From Rotaria sordida (Eukaryota; Rotifera; Eurotatoria; Philodinida; Philodinidae), in the NCBI GenBank assembly GCA_905250125.1, contig CAJNOL010000041.1, positions 124,001 through 188,000 of the forward strand: a stretch of DNA of 64,000 nucleotides, in the 5' to 3' direction. Shown here one piece after another: positions 1-11,423 of the stretch; the stretch's first letter is position 1; each line of letters starts with the position of its first letter. Below the pieces are notes generated by a model. The model worked only from the letters and a program-made list of their open reading frames with translations, was not told the origin of the DNA and made no database searches. The translations under genes were made by a program, and so were the position numbers.

Positions 1-417
1 GTCAGCAAAGATCATTAGAAAAACGTTGATTTTGAACTCACCTGATAACTTGACAATTCCATTTTTTTTTACCTATTTATAATACCATATCTTAGCGCTA
101 CAAAACTCGATAAAAGACAAAAAATAAATCGAATCTTCTTAGTAGATGAAATTTTTCTTTTAAATTTCAAAAATGTATAGAGAACTTTTTCAGTCAAACA
201 TGTTCTTAAAACTTTTCAAGCTTTGATAAATATTTTAAGCCAAATATTTTTACATACCTTTGCTGTTGAGATTTTTCTCTTTTTAACAATAAAACAATCA
301 AGTCTCCCTCACGATTTGTTGTCAAGACATACAAAAAAAAAAACCTAATACAGAACTTTTGCATCACCCATTATATTTATGAAAAATTTGTTCATGCTTT
401 TTTGTTTTTATTTATAG
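1..417. other. Intron or upstream sequence of the FAM194-like gene with a dispersed repeat
   Basis: No exon is convincing here. Bases about 95-390 match, in direct orientation, 39,640-39,880 inside a GCP3 intron (see repeat entries). A pyrimidine-rich TTTATAG acceptor ends the stretch at 417. Confidence 0.5.
95..390 (+). repeat. Dispersed repeat family R1, copy 1
   Basis: Shares interrupted blocks with 39,640-39,880 in the same order and strand: AAACTCGATARAAGA, CTTAGTA, then AGAGAAACTTTTTCAGTC-like, GCTGTTGAGAT / GTAGTTGAGACT, and GCAGAACTTTTGYAT. Estimated identity is moderate, with small indels. No open frame and no visible terminal inverted repeats. It sits in an intron of a plus-strand gene, the other copy in an intron of a minus-strand gene. 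Confidence 0.6.
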
Positions 418-1108
418 ATTACAATTGACAGCACTTGAAGGTGTAGAATTAAATGTTGATGGCAGTCGACGACGTCGTTGGAATTGGTGGACAAAAGTGA
501 ATACATCTCTCGAACCACACGTACATGCACCACCATTTCAACCAATATTATTTCATTTAAATAAAGAAATTGTTATAAAGATATGTTCACAAGAAAAACT
601 TTATATGAAATTTTCTACTGAACTTATTGAACTTAAATTTAAAGTTGGTGCTAGATTACAAGTAAAAATAGAAGAAAAAAAGAATATTTTTAATTCGCTT
701 CTTTTTCTTCTCTATACTCTTATCTTTAGGTAAATAATGTGAATAATTTACCATCAACACAAAAAAGTGATCCATATGAAAATCTTTTAAAAAAGAAAAA
801 TATTATTTTAACGTAAGTTCATTTAAATTTATTGTATTTTATAGTTCTTATCTTTTTTTTGTTTGCTCAAACATATTCATTTCTATTTTTTTAATAGACG
901 TTTATTAAAAAATATTCAATATGAAGCCCAACAATATATTAGAAGTGAAGAACAACTACGAACTTCTCAACAAACAACTATAATTAATCTTCAACCACAA
1001 CATCGTACAAAACAACCAATTAAAAAAAGTCTATTTCCACCTATACGGCAAAATGAAGAGAAAATTCAAAATAATCGAAAAATTTATCGTAGTGTCATTG
1101 TCACGTAA
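418..1108 (+). CDS. FAM194/ERICH6-like protein, C-terminal part (5' partial)
   Basis: Exons 418-661, 730-812 and 898-1108 (stop TAA 1106-1108) join in frame through GT-AG introns of 68 and 85 bp. The first visible exon follows a TTTATAG acceptor, so the start lies outside the window or in an exon I cannot see. The encoded end carries an RRRRWNWW stretch followed by HVHAPPFQPI and an LNKEIVIKI strand, which I recognise as the core of the FAM194 domain of glutamate-rich protein 6 and relatives. The last ~70 residues are basic and Gln-rich. The molecular function of this family is not established. Upstream sequence 1-417 is read as intron. Family call rests on motif memory, not a search. Confidence 0.6.
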
Positions 1109-1240
1109 AAGTCAAGCGTTTTTGACCTTGCCAATTGACTACTGATAAAATAACTTTCCGTTGTGTGTACGTAGTATGTGTGTCTTTATCTTTTCTATTC
1201 CTTACTTTTTTTTTCTCTCTCTCTCACTCACTCTTTTCTA

Positions 1241-1246
1241 AATAAA
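1241..1246 (+). terminator. Poly(A) signal AATAAA of the FAM194-like gene
   Basis: Canonical AATAAA 133 bp after the stop codon, following a CT-rich stretch and before the next gene starts at 1330. Confidence 0.45.
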
Positions 1247-1329
1247 CTGAAGATATTTAATCTCTTACTCGAATCATTTTGTTTCATCATTGTGTTTTAA
1301 CTGACATTCATACAGCATCAAACGAAACA

Positions 1330-1715
1330 ATGCGATTACTTTGGTTTTATACACTTGCCTTGGTATTGATCTTTGCATTTGCTTTTCGTAAGGTTTTTTT
1401 TTCTTAAATATTATACACTACTATTGTATCTATTATACAGAGCATGTCAACGGTGATCATCACAAAAAAGGTGGTGGAAAAAAAGACATGAGTCCTCACA
1501 TTGGTGGTCAAGCTGATCATCCAGCTGGTGGCCATGGTAGAAATCCTTCACTATCACCTCATCGTGATAGTTCAAGAAGCCGTAGTTCATCAGGCCACCG
1601 TAGTGATGGATCATCTCACAAGGGTCATAAACATGGAAAAGGAGGCAAACACAAGCATGATGGTAAACATAAACATAAGAAACATGGTGGCAAAAAACAT
1701 CATCGCAGCGGCTAA
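1330..1715 (+). CDS. Small secreted His/Lys/Gly/Ser-rich protein
   Basis: Two exons, 1330-1387 and 1441-1715, with a 53-bp intron (GTAAGG...ATACAG) splitting codon 20; 110 residues. Residues 1-19 form a clean signal peptide (MRLLWFYTLALVLIFAFAF). The mature chain has no cysteine and is almost wholly low complexity: HHKKGGGKK, a Ser/Arg patch, then repeated HK/GK units (GKHKHDGKHKHKKHGGKKHH). Histidine density would suit metal binding or a histidine-rich secreted peptide, but this is inference; I recognise no family. The start is the first ATG and the only one before the signal sequence. Its 3' end faces the LRR gene with only 68 bp between stop codons. Confidence 0.75.
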
Positions 1716-1783
1716 AATCATCATCATTAACTTTATTTATTCTTTTTATTCTTTTGTAGTGTGCAGAAAAAAGTTTTTAATTT

Positions 1784-2924
1784 TTAAACTGAAATACAGT
1801 CACCATAGCTATCTTCATAATAACCATTTAAACATTTACAACGTGAAAATGTACTACTTAATCTTTGACATGTAGAACGTTTAGTTGCACATTGAAAATA
1901 GCCTTTGTTACAACATAATGGTGCGTTATGTACCATTAATGGTTCTTCACCTAATCGCATATCACCACAATATGCAATTATATCTAATTTATAAAATTGT
2001 CTAAAATAATTTTAGCTTATTTAAAAAAAAAATATATTGAATTGAAATCATAACTTACGTTGTTTTTGTAATTAAATGAAAATTTTTATTTCGAAATTGG
2101 TCTTTTGTACGATTAGTCCAACCATAAATCATTAAAGTTTTAGCAATTGTTTTAAACCAATCACTTTTACATGTTCGACACGTTATATTTTCTGAATAGA
2201 GACTTACATCAGTTAATTGATAACCATTTAAATGAAATAATTCTTTTGGAAATATATTTATTGTTCGACTACCAAAATGAATAATTTGTATATGTGATAA
2301 ACGATTTAAATGATCGACATAATTAAGTGGAAAATAATTTAAACTCGTAAATATATGTAAATAACGTAAATTACTTAAATATTCTATTGATGGATAATCA
2401 ATAAGTGAATGCATATCATCAAGTATTAATTCAGTTAAATTAGATAAATTTTCTAATGATGATGGTAAATGTTTTATATTAGTATTTACAAGACGAATAG
2501 TTTGTAATTGATAAGCATTAAGAAATATATCATCAGGTAAAATTGTTAATGAAAATTGTGTATGACTTATTGAAATAACACGTAATGTACGACAAGAAAA
2601 TGCTCGTGAACCTATTGAATGAATATATGATGATTCAATTAATAAACCTAATAAATATTGTTGTTGATGTTGACCACATATTTCTGTATGAATATGAAGA
2701 TTTGGACTTTTAGTAATTTTTAATGGTAATTTTTTTTCTGAAATATCTTTCGTTTGTAAAAGATCATTTGAAAGTGAATAAAGATTTGAACAATGATAAG
2801 TTTGTGAATAACCATAACTTCTTTTATAACGATCATAATCAATATTACAATTTTCAGTTGATTTTATTGGAATAATAAATATAATTAATAGACAAAGAAT
2901 AAAAATAAACTCCTGAAAGAACAT
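1784..2924 (-). CDS. Secreted leucine-rich-repeat protein with Cys-rich C-terminus
   Basis: Minus-strand exons 2924-2059 and 2000-1784, joined by a 58-bp intron (GTAAGT...TTTTAG) through a split Thr codon; 360 residues. Signal peptide residues 1-22 (hydrophobic FIFILCLLIIFIIPI), then an N-terminal Cys region, about five to six degenerate leucine-rich repeats (for example LQTIRLVNTNIKHLPSSLENL and LTELILDDM), and a Cys-containing cap (CRTCKSDWF). The second exon adds an eight-Cys tail ending in an EGF-like CKCLNGYYEDSYGDC. No transmembrane segment follows, so it should be secreted. Extracellular ligand binding is plausible from the fold; the ligand is unknown. The second exon is missed if the first is read through to its in-frame stop at 2055. 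Confidence 0.8.
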
Positions 2925-3984
2925 TTTATATTATTGTGAATACGTGATGCATTGCAACTCTTTTTTTTCTGTTTCATTTTTATTATTGTCTGATAAGAGA
3001 GAATGAAAATGTTTTAGGATGAGGTCATTGATTATGGTAAAATATGATGATAATTAACAATATATGTATTACATGAGACATTTAAAGTTCATTCATGTGA
3101 TTCAATTACATTTGTTCAAAAGAGGACGATCAAAATTTTTTATATATAGTTTTTGTTTTATAGTCTTGCGTATTTTTTTTTATCGATAGAGAAGATTGAT
3201 TCATTTTGTTTTTCTTATTGTGAAGTTTATATTCAAGGTCTTGAATTGTTCTCTAGATTATCACAATAGTTGTGCGTAAAATGGATAGAATGACGTACAA
3301 TGCAATTTAATACTTGATAAAAATAGCATCATCATTTTTCAACTAAGATATTATATAAAAAATGATTTAGATAAACAAGGACGAGAATGTTTTAAAGGGC
3401 AGATAACGAAGAAGAGATCGATTTCTCTGATTGCCAAATATGAATTATATGATTTCAAAAACATCATTCTACTGAGATAGTGATGCTTTTTTTAAAATGG
3501 TTATTTGATCTTCATCTATCGAAAGTAATTACACAAACTAAATCTTTTTTTTTTTTTTTTTTTAACTAATGAATAACTGAAAAGTAAAAAATTTAAATAT
3601 TGTTCTATAAACTTTGTTAAAGCATTGAAGAATTAATCGAAGTGCTTTTCTTTCATGCAGATAGAATTCGAAACATCTAAGAAAACAGTCATACAAATAA
3701 AAATAAAATAATAGCAAACTATCAATAGCGATGATTTTTCTAGTTTTCAATCACTTTAATTCTTATCAAGGTCATAAAAAGTATTCACAATGATTTGACA
3801 TTGACTTGCTCATGTATAGTTGATAACCAAATTAATTTGCAAAATGAATATCTTTATGCGTACAGATATTTATTGATAAATATAAAGTTTCCAAAGAGTC
3901 CGTCTAGAAAATTTGCATGACTATCTCTTATATAATTCCAGCGTTTTCAGCTGTCTTTTTTAATAATCTAATAGTACCTTCTTT

Positions 3985-4860
3985 TAAATTTTATTTCATA
4001 TAATTTGGTTTACAACACACTTTCAAAATGATTACTGTGAATTGAAATACATAAAATCATCGTTTTCGAAATCTTTAAAAAACAATACTACAGAAAGTTT
4101 TTTTTGTTTTGAATTAATTTATTTTCAATATCGATTCTTATTTTGAATTCAATCAAATCTTTATATATATCTTACACACATAGACTTACTAAAATTCATG
4201 CTACATAAGTAAAACGCATAATTGTAACACTTTGAACATCAAAATACTAAATTCCTGGCAAAAACCAATGTTTCATATTTGAAAATTCAAAATATTCGTT
4301 GACTTTTAAATTAACTAGTCCTGAAAATTTTCTCTATGCGCATCAATATAATATCATTCATAAAGTTTATTTTAATTTCTTATTATTATCCTTTCGCATG
4401 ACAAATGAGTATTATCTATGAAATGCTTCATATGTATTTTTCTCACTTGATAACAGATGACATTGCTTTCATGATATCACTAATAAATACTTAATAGTAA
4501 TATTTGCTTACTTTATCCATATGAGAAAAAAAAACTTTGAATAAATGTCTACCACTAACGAAAAAAATCTGTCTATTCAATTGAACCGATGCGGACATAT
4601 TTCATTTTTTTTTATCGTAGTACTATTTATAGCTTATCATGTCCTTTCAACCTGATCTTGTTGGACAGAACGTCATCAATTTTTTCTTCTGTAATTTTTG
4701 AAGGTCTTTCATATTATTATCATCCATTTAGTACTACACTGATTTCGTAAAAGTATTTCTAATACAGCCTATATCTAGTGTTTATATGCCAAATTCCTAT
4801 TAGATTTTTTCCTTTCATAACGATAGATAACTTAAATTTGATTATTAGCAAAACTATTGC
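3985..4860 (+). repeat. Dispersed repeat family R2, copy A
   Basis: Aligns in direct orientation with 6,915-7,370 inside SEC6 intron 7. Shared landmarks in order: TTTTATTTCATATAATTTGG, GAATTAATTT...TTTTGAATTC, then TTTTTCTTCTGTAATTTTTG, a CTACAYTRATTTC block, and TTTGATYATTARYAAAAC. Copy A has about 400 bp more than copy B between the second and third landmarks. No ORF, no clear termini. Confidence 0.65.
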
Positions 4861-4935
4861 TATTTTTATATTGTCTGAAAATATATAGCACAAAACTTCA
4901 AAGAATAATGTACTATAATATTATTTAAAATAAAA

Positions 4936-4976
4936 AGGTGTTTCAGAATTATTCATGTCAACTTTCTGGACACCCT
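4936..4976. repeat. Short mariner-end-like palindrome
   Basis: AGGTGTTTCAGAA on the left mirrors TTTCTGGACACCCT on the right, meeting at a central CATG. The AGGGTGTCC sense resembles termini of Tc1/mariner elements; likely the collapsed ends of a deleted element. Confidence 0.4.
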
Positions 4977-5234
4977 AATAAAAGTAGTAATATGTTTTCA
5001 AGAATAAATACAATGTTAAATAACTTTTTAGGACAAAAACTTTAGTAACATTGATTTAATTCTAAAATTCTTGTGTATTTATTTATTTATTTGTTAGAAA
5101 TCAATAGAAATAAACATTGTTGATAACAAAAAGAAAAAAAAAGAAAAGCAGATAAATACACATAAATAAGAAAGATGAATAAATAAAATAGAAATTAAGA
5201 AAGTTTCTTTTTTTCTAATATTCAATCTCTAATA

Positions 5235-8200
5235 TCAATTTAGTTGATTAACAATTTCCATAATTTCAAATAGAATACCTTGATTAACACGTGGCATATT
5301 CGATAATGCAGCATCAGCTTTATCTTTTGCTTCTTGTTTTGTTAAATCTCCACGTAATAATAAAACTTGTGTAACTTGATCCATATTTAAACTTGGATAT
5401 TTTTTTGCTAATGTTGCTATTTCAAGTACAATAGAATCTAAATCTGTTTGTTCAAGTACATCAGCTATATTACTTAATATATTAAAATGATATTCAGTTG
5501 CATTATCAGCTGATGTACCATCCCATGATTTAAATTCTTTATCAAGTTGTGATGATTCTCTACGTAATTGGTCTGCACATGCACGTCGTTCAGCTGGTGC
5601 AGAAAATTTAATAGGTGTATTACGCGAAAATAAATTTCGTAAATAATGAGCTAATATACGTTTATGCCATGTATAAAAAAGATATGCTAATAATGGTTTT
5701 TTTAAATGTGTTAATTCTGAACTCCAATAATCACGTGTTGTTTCAATAATTGTACCACAACATTGTTTAGCTGTTGAACCAAACCAATCACGTGTAAAAA
5801 GTATTTTAACATATTTTAATGTATCCATTTCAATTTCTTGTAATATAATATCACAACAATATTCAGCTGTACGTTCAAATTTTTTTCCCATATTTTCATA
5901 ACGATCAAGTTGTTGTTGTGATGAACGTGATAAATCATCAAGATCATCACGATCATATTTTTTTCGTACAATAAGTACAAAATTTGGTATTGATTCACAA
6001 TTATTTGCATTTGCAACCATTTGTTTTGTAAAATTTTCTTTAAATGTTTTTCGATCAGCAAAATATCGTTTAGCATAATTATTTATTTCAGTAACATATA
6101 AATCACGAAATTCATTAATTTTTTGTAATATCATACCAAGAATTAATTGACATGTTTCATCAGACATTTGTTTAGCCATATCAAGTGTTTCTATAATCAT
6201 ATTTATTAACATACGTGGCATTGTTGTAGCATAATAATGTTCCGATGTTAATTCAACTTCTTTTAATGCATACCAATCCTAGAATATTATATAAGAAAAA
6301 CAAAATATAGATGAATTTTGTACAATTGTGTATGTAAGAATGACACAAAAAGAATGTGTATTTGCTCACATGAACCTGAAATTGGGTATATATGTCAAAG
6401 GAAAACAGTCGGTTCAATGAACACCATAAAATTCAGTGCTTATAGAATACAGTTGTCGTAAACTTTGCAGATTCCTTCGCGTAACTCCATGAATAATCCT
6501 GTAGTTTCATATAACAATATAGATCTAAATAGATTGAGTGCCTGCTCTTCAATAAGATTAGAGCTTTAGCAGTAATCACAACTTTCTAGAACGACAAATT
6601 TTCTAGAATTCTGCTTTCTGCTTGGTTTAATAGAGTTTCGACCGATTTTGGACTTTTAAGCCCACAATTCCTTCTTTTCCAATTTATATACATGTACAAT
6701 AATATTATGCACTGTTGCTGTAATATTAAAACCATAAGAAAGAGACTGTATGACCGAAAAAACAGAGAAGCTTGTCAAAGTTATAATCCGTATAAAAGCT
6801 TAGGCAGTACAAGGTATCCCAAAAGTTCACCGTAAAAGAAACAAGAACTTAGATATCTTTTAAATGGTTCAAATGATTTATATATTTAGTTTTCAATATT
6901 ATACTATGTTCGTTGAAGTTTTATTTCATATAATTTGGTTTATAATAAATATTTAAAATGTTTGCTATATTTGAAAAAATACAAGAAAAAGTTTATTTTC
7001 GAATTAATTTCTTTTCGTTATTTATACTCATTTTGAATTCACCTATATCTTAATATATGTCTTGTTAAGACTTGTTTTCATTTTATATTTATCAATAAAA
7101 TATATATAAGAAACAGACTGTTACAACAGATCAAATATTTAGCAGTAACTCATTCGCATAAACATCATGAACTTTGTCGAATTTTTCTTCTGTAATTTTT
7201 GAAGATCTTTCATAATTTCGTGAACTTGCTACTACATTAATTTCACAAAAGTGTTAAAAAGTATCTCGAACACAGTCTACATTTGATAGTTATATGCTAA
7301 ATTCGACTTGTATTTTTCGTTCCCCAACAATAAATGGCTCAAATTTGATCATTAATAAAACGATTTGTATTCTGACGTCAGTGGATACAGAACTTTTATA
7401 TTATCATAATGTTGAAAAAATAATATAAATCGCTTAAACTAACTAAACGATATTCGTACTTTTTTCTCACGAAGATATCCTATAGATCATATGAATACTT
7501 GACAATCAAACGAGAAATTAAACAAGAAAGTAAAAGATGAAATTAAAAAGAGTTAACAAGTATCTGATAAATAACAAATAATTTTGATAAAATAAAATTG
7601 AAAAATTAGTCGTTATTGTATAGTCTTCATAATACTATTACATGTCATCATGAACGTTTGAATTAAAGTTTTAAAATGTCTGAGAATCAAGAAATTTCTT
7701 CTCTATGACGTCTTCATGATACTAGTAAAAGTCTAAATGAGCTCGTCCCCATGAGCCTCTCAAGTCGAGTCATGATCGTTTTACTAAATTTTCGACCCAA
7801 CTTTAAGTATATACTGAAAAATTAGAAGACAAAATTTCACGTCAAAATTCTGTTGTTTAATTTTTCAATGTATATTTGAAGTTAAGTCGAAACTTCAGTA
7901 AAAAAAAAGTCACAACTTGGTTTCAAAAGTTCATAAGAACAAAGCCTTTTGGATGTTTGGTAGAGGCAACAAGACGTCCTTGTAGATGCAATATGAGCTT
8001 AAACGGGCGATATCAGTTCGTGTGGCCCTCTTGTAAGCAAATATTTTAAAGATATCAAATATAAACAAACCTTGACTTCCGATGATATAATGTTTGGTAT
8101 CCATTCAGTAAATTTTTGCTTTCTTTCATTGATAAATACATCAGTTACAGCAGCAAGTATATCTTTTTCAAGTAATGGAGATAATTGACTAAGATCTAAT

Positions 8201-9719
8201 TTCAAATCAGGATGACCCAAACATTCAGCACCTCTTTTAAAAATAAAACAAAATGAATATGATTATTATTATTATTATTTTTTCATTAAAATGAATTCTT
8301 ACTGATAATCACGAACAAATGTAACAATAGTATAAACTTCAGCTGTTGTTAATGTATCACCTTCACTACGTCGTTTTGGATCACATATTTCAGTTAAATG
8401 TTCTTTAAGACAATTATGATAATAATCAAGAAAACGATTAACAATATCATATTGTTTTGGAAAACAACGAAGACAAGTTTTCTAATTAGAAGAAAAATAA
8501 AAATATTCTTAGTAACATTTTTACTTGTAAAATTTTTACTGTAATAATTCGAAAATCTCTTAAAATAATTTGTCGACACATTTCTAAATGACGTGTTAAC
8601 CAATATTTATGTTCTTCTCGTGTTTCTAATTGATTTCCTTCAATACTAAACAAAAATAAAGAATAATATTACTGAACAAAAAAAAGAAAACCAAATTTCT
8701 TTTACCGATCTTTAACACTTTTTCTTAATAATTCAAAACAAAGCTTTTTCCATTGTCTTGGTCGATCAGGTGGACTAAATTCAGTTAATTCTTTTTTCTC
8801 CATCCAAAATCGATCAACTCTACAATGACATATACTTTTCCAATTTGAAACAAAAAAAAAAAGAAGAAGCAATTCTATTATTACTGTTCTTCTCGTTCAA
8901 TAAGTCTTAATGCAGTAACAAGTTTTTCTGGGGCACTTATTGCACAATCATACCAACGTGCAATTCGGAATGCAATTAATTGTCGTAAATGTGCGACAAG
9001 TCTTTCATAATCAGCAAAATAATTTGTAACTAATTGTATATCATCAGGTTGTGAATCTTTTTCTTGTACTTTATGTAATTCAAATAAAAGATAATTTCGA
9101 GAATTTTCAATTTCCATTATAAGTTGATGAGCTTGTAAAAGTTTTTCTTGTCCCATTAATTCATCAGCTTTTTTAACATTTTCAGGTGTTTTTATAATAT
9201 AATCAAGATTAGCCTGAGCAAGAGAAAGTTGTCTAAAACAATTAGAAATGATTTTAATAAACAATGAAATTAAAAAATAAATAAATACCTATAAGTATTT
9301 GCTTCGAGACGTAAATCTTCAAGTTTTGATTGTAATGGAGCAATTTTTTGTAATTTGTCATCTGTTTCACGCATTGTTCGTTCAACTGTTTTCATATTAT
9401 CAAGAGAGATTTGTAATTGAGCAATACCTGTTTTTATACTTTCTAATTGTGATTGAACTGCTGTACGTAATTGTTCATCAAGAGTACGCTGAAATAAAAA
9501 CATACATTGAAAAATATAATTATTTATCATTTAGATAAGAACCTTTCGTTGTGTAGCAGCAGTACGTAATTGATCGAGTTTTTCAAGATTTTCTGGTTTT
9601 TCTAACTTAGCTTGAATTATTCGAAGAGCATTTGTTTCAGCTTCACGACGCATATCGCCTAAAACATTACTTTCAGGAATTTGTGTTGAAGGTGATGTAA
9701 TACCAGGAAATATATCCAT
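5235..9719 (-). CDS. EXOC3: Exocyst complex component 3 (SEC6)
   Basis: Eight minus-strand exons: 9719-9543, 9488-9289, 9232-8885, 8819-8706, 8645-8540, 8481-8303, 8233-8071, 6278-5235; 776 residues (human about 745). SEC6 is a core subunit of the exocyst, which tethers secretory vesicles to the plasma membrane. The N-terminal ~200 residues are coiled coil (EKPENLEKLDQLRTAATQ; LQISLDNMKTVERTM). The LRDFRIIT-KTCLRCFPKQYDI segment matches the conserved SEC6 L-CFPPHY region, and the YYATTMPRMLINM and HYLRNLF blocks in the last exon match the SEC6 C-terminal domain. Introns 1-6 are 54-69 bp; intron 7 is 1,792 bp and repeat-laden. The exon 5 donor was placed at ACA|GTAAAA because this aligns with the family; a donor 15 bp later would add five residues. 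Intron 1 uses a weak GTTCTT donor. Confidence 0.9.
6808..6827. repeat. Solitary mariner-like terminus
   Basis: TACAAGGTATCCCAAAAGTT is close to the left end of the 82-bp palindrome at 56,030 (TACAAGGTGTCCCATAAGTT). No partner end found nearby. Confidence 0.4.
6915..7370 (+). repeat. Dispersed repeat family R2, copy B
   Basis: Shorter copy of the element at 3,985-4,860, same strand, sharing the TTTTATTTCATATAATTTGG and TTTTTCTTCTGTAATTTTTG landmarks. It lies antisense within SEC6 intron 7. Confidence 0.65.
7770..7920. repeat. Hairpin repeat in SEC6 intron 7
   Basis: Left CGACCCAACTTTAAGTATAT mirrors right ATATTTGAAGTTAAGTCG, with the TGAAAAATTA / TAATTTTTCA core inside. Arms about 70 bp, loop about 12 bp. 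Confidence 0.55.
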
Positions 9720-11423
9720 TTTTATAATTAAATCTAAAACAGAAGTTATTATTTAGAAAATTTAAAACATAATAACAATCTGTTGATAAATGAGAAAAGT
9801 CATATTTATCAATGATTATTCCATTTTTCAGATATTATTTTTGATATATTACTGAAAAAGATAAATTATTAGAATTTTTTAAAGTTAATAAACGATTACA
9901 TGGAGTCTGATGGTATTCGTTTAGCAGATGTTTCATCTTCTTATACTATATAATATCAGAAGATGAAAGAGCGGCATGCCATCTTTAATGTAGTCACATA
10001 TTCACTGTGGAGCACTTGCTAAAAGAATAACAGTTTGACAATCTCACGATAATGTTTTATTTCTTTTAAAATTTATAAAAATGAATCGTCCTACTTGAAA
10101 TAAATAATTTCTTTGATTCATTAAATATGTTAGATCTTTGATTAAAAAAAACAGCTAGTCAAAAAACAACTGCTTCATCAAATGACGACTCAGAAAAAGA
10201 AAACAAATGATCCATAAATATTACCGATTTATATTCGAACAACTTAATCTATTCTTTTTTATTCTTTGATTAATTTGAATTAATAAAGATTCAATCTAAT
10301 GTATTCAAATAAATTTATTAAATTTTCTATAGACGATATATACATTACTTTTCGATCGATTGCACTTTTTACATTACAGATCATTTTCTATATGAATAAA
10401 ATTAATTATTTATACCAAATACACATAGGTGGTAGAGATGGATGAATGTATGAGTCATTTCAACAAGCTGAATGGATGAATAAATCATCAAGTAAAATAC
10501 TTCGATACAATCCTTGATTATGATCACATAATATTGGTCGAGACATCTATCCATTCCCAGGTGTTCTTATTCCTCTAAAAGGAAATGATCACAAAATGCA
10601 ATTTAAAGTCCAAGGAATAATGATAATCGGCCGAAGTTGAAATTTAAGACCGAAATAGTCTAATTCGTTGATTGACTATTCTATTAGTGAGCATCTAACA
10701 CACTAAAGGTGTCATTAATTGTATGATATAGCGCTCCTATATGATACGTATCATACGTGTTCGTTCGAAAAGTTATTTTTTTATTAATCTAGTACCTAAG
10801 ATTAGTACAATTATGATTTATTTGACGTAGAAACATATTGCACATTTGATTAGTCTTAGACATGCTACTAAGTCAAGTTGTCACTAGAAGGACAAGTTGA
10901 GTTTTTAAAAGACATAAAAAATTAGATCAATATATAAGACGGAATCGTAAAATAGTTGTCGAATTCTATTAAAAAAATTCGCTTATTTTCTTATGATAAC
11001 TATTTTAACACAACTTTGCAAATTGTAACATTTTTTTATATGTTAATCATTGAAGAGGTAAACTATAGACTACCAATTATGGGTTTACTTTATATTTCGC
11101 AACGTCCAATCAACGTATTAGGTCGCTTCGTTCTTCGGCTTCGACCAATTATGATTACGCAGGAAAAGCAACGAGCGCATGACATAAATACTAGGTCAAT
11201 GCGGTACTCAAAAAACGCAACTGATGACAATAAACACGCATTTTTTGTGTTTTTTTTTGTTCTAGATAAGGCTTTATACCTCTAATACGGCGATAGGCAA
11301 ATAAGAAGAAAATTCGTTGCACTTATTATCAGTGCAAATATATAACATAAAAGAGAGGTCAATATTCAACTCATACGATTGGCAAAAGTCAGTCGATAGT
11401 TGTTCGCATTCGCTCAATGAATC
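9720..11423. other. Intergenic region between SEC6 and eEF2K start sites (divergent)
   Basis: The two genes point away from each other, so both promoters should lie here. An acceptor-like GTTTTAG sits 15 bp upstream of the SEC6 ATG. A TATA-like TATATAAC lies about 85 bp before the eEF2K ATG. A 36-bp palindrome (CATCTTCT...AGAAGATG) is at about 9,933-9,968. A 330-bp open frame at 10,956 begins with TTG and has no coding character. Confidence 0.45.

Larger units (their letters stand above)
2925..5234. other. Intergenic spacer between LRR gene and SEC6
   Basis: No coding frame supported. It holds copy A of dispersed repeat R2 (about 3,985-4,860) and a 41-bp imperfect palindrome centred on CATG (4,936-4,976). 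A poly(T) run lies at 3,546-3,563. The TTTATTTATTTATTTG stretch near 5,080 could supply minus-strand poly(A) signals for SEC6. Confidence 0.5.
6279..8070. other. SEC6 intron 7 (1,792 bp) carrying repeats
   Basis: The only long intron of SEC6. It contains a solitary mariner-like end (6,808-6,827), repeat R2 copy B (6,915-7,370) and a hairpin (about 7,770-7,920). No coding frame seen. Confidence 0.7.

Noticed and set aside
1501-1875. 124-codon frame overlapping the His-rich gene
   Set aside because: Shadow frame of the secreted His/Lys/Gly protein; extends into the LRR gene's 3' exon on the other strand.
7999-8070. Extension of SEC6 exon 7 past the donor at 8,070
   Set aside because: Reading on gives LYLISLKYLL and a stop, while the GT donor joins in frame to the DWYALKEVEL exon that matches the family.
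10956-11285. 109-codon open frame upstream of eEF2K
   Set aside because: Begins at TTG, no homology, lies in the divergent promoter region.
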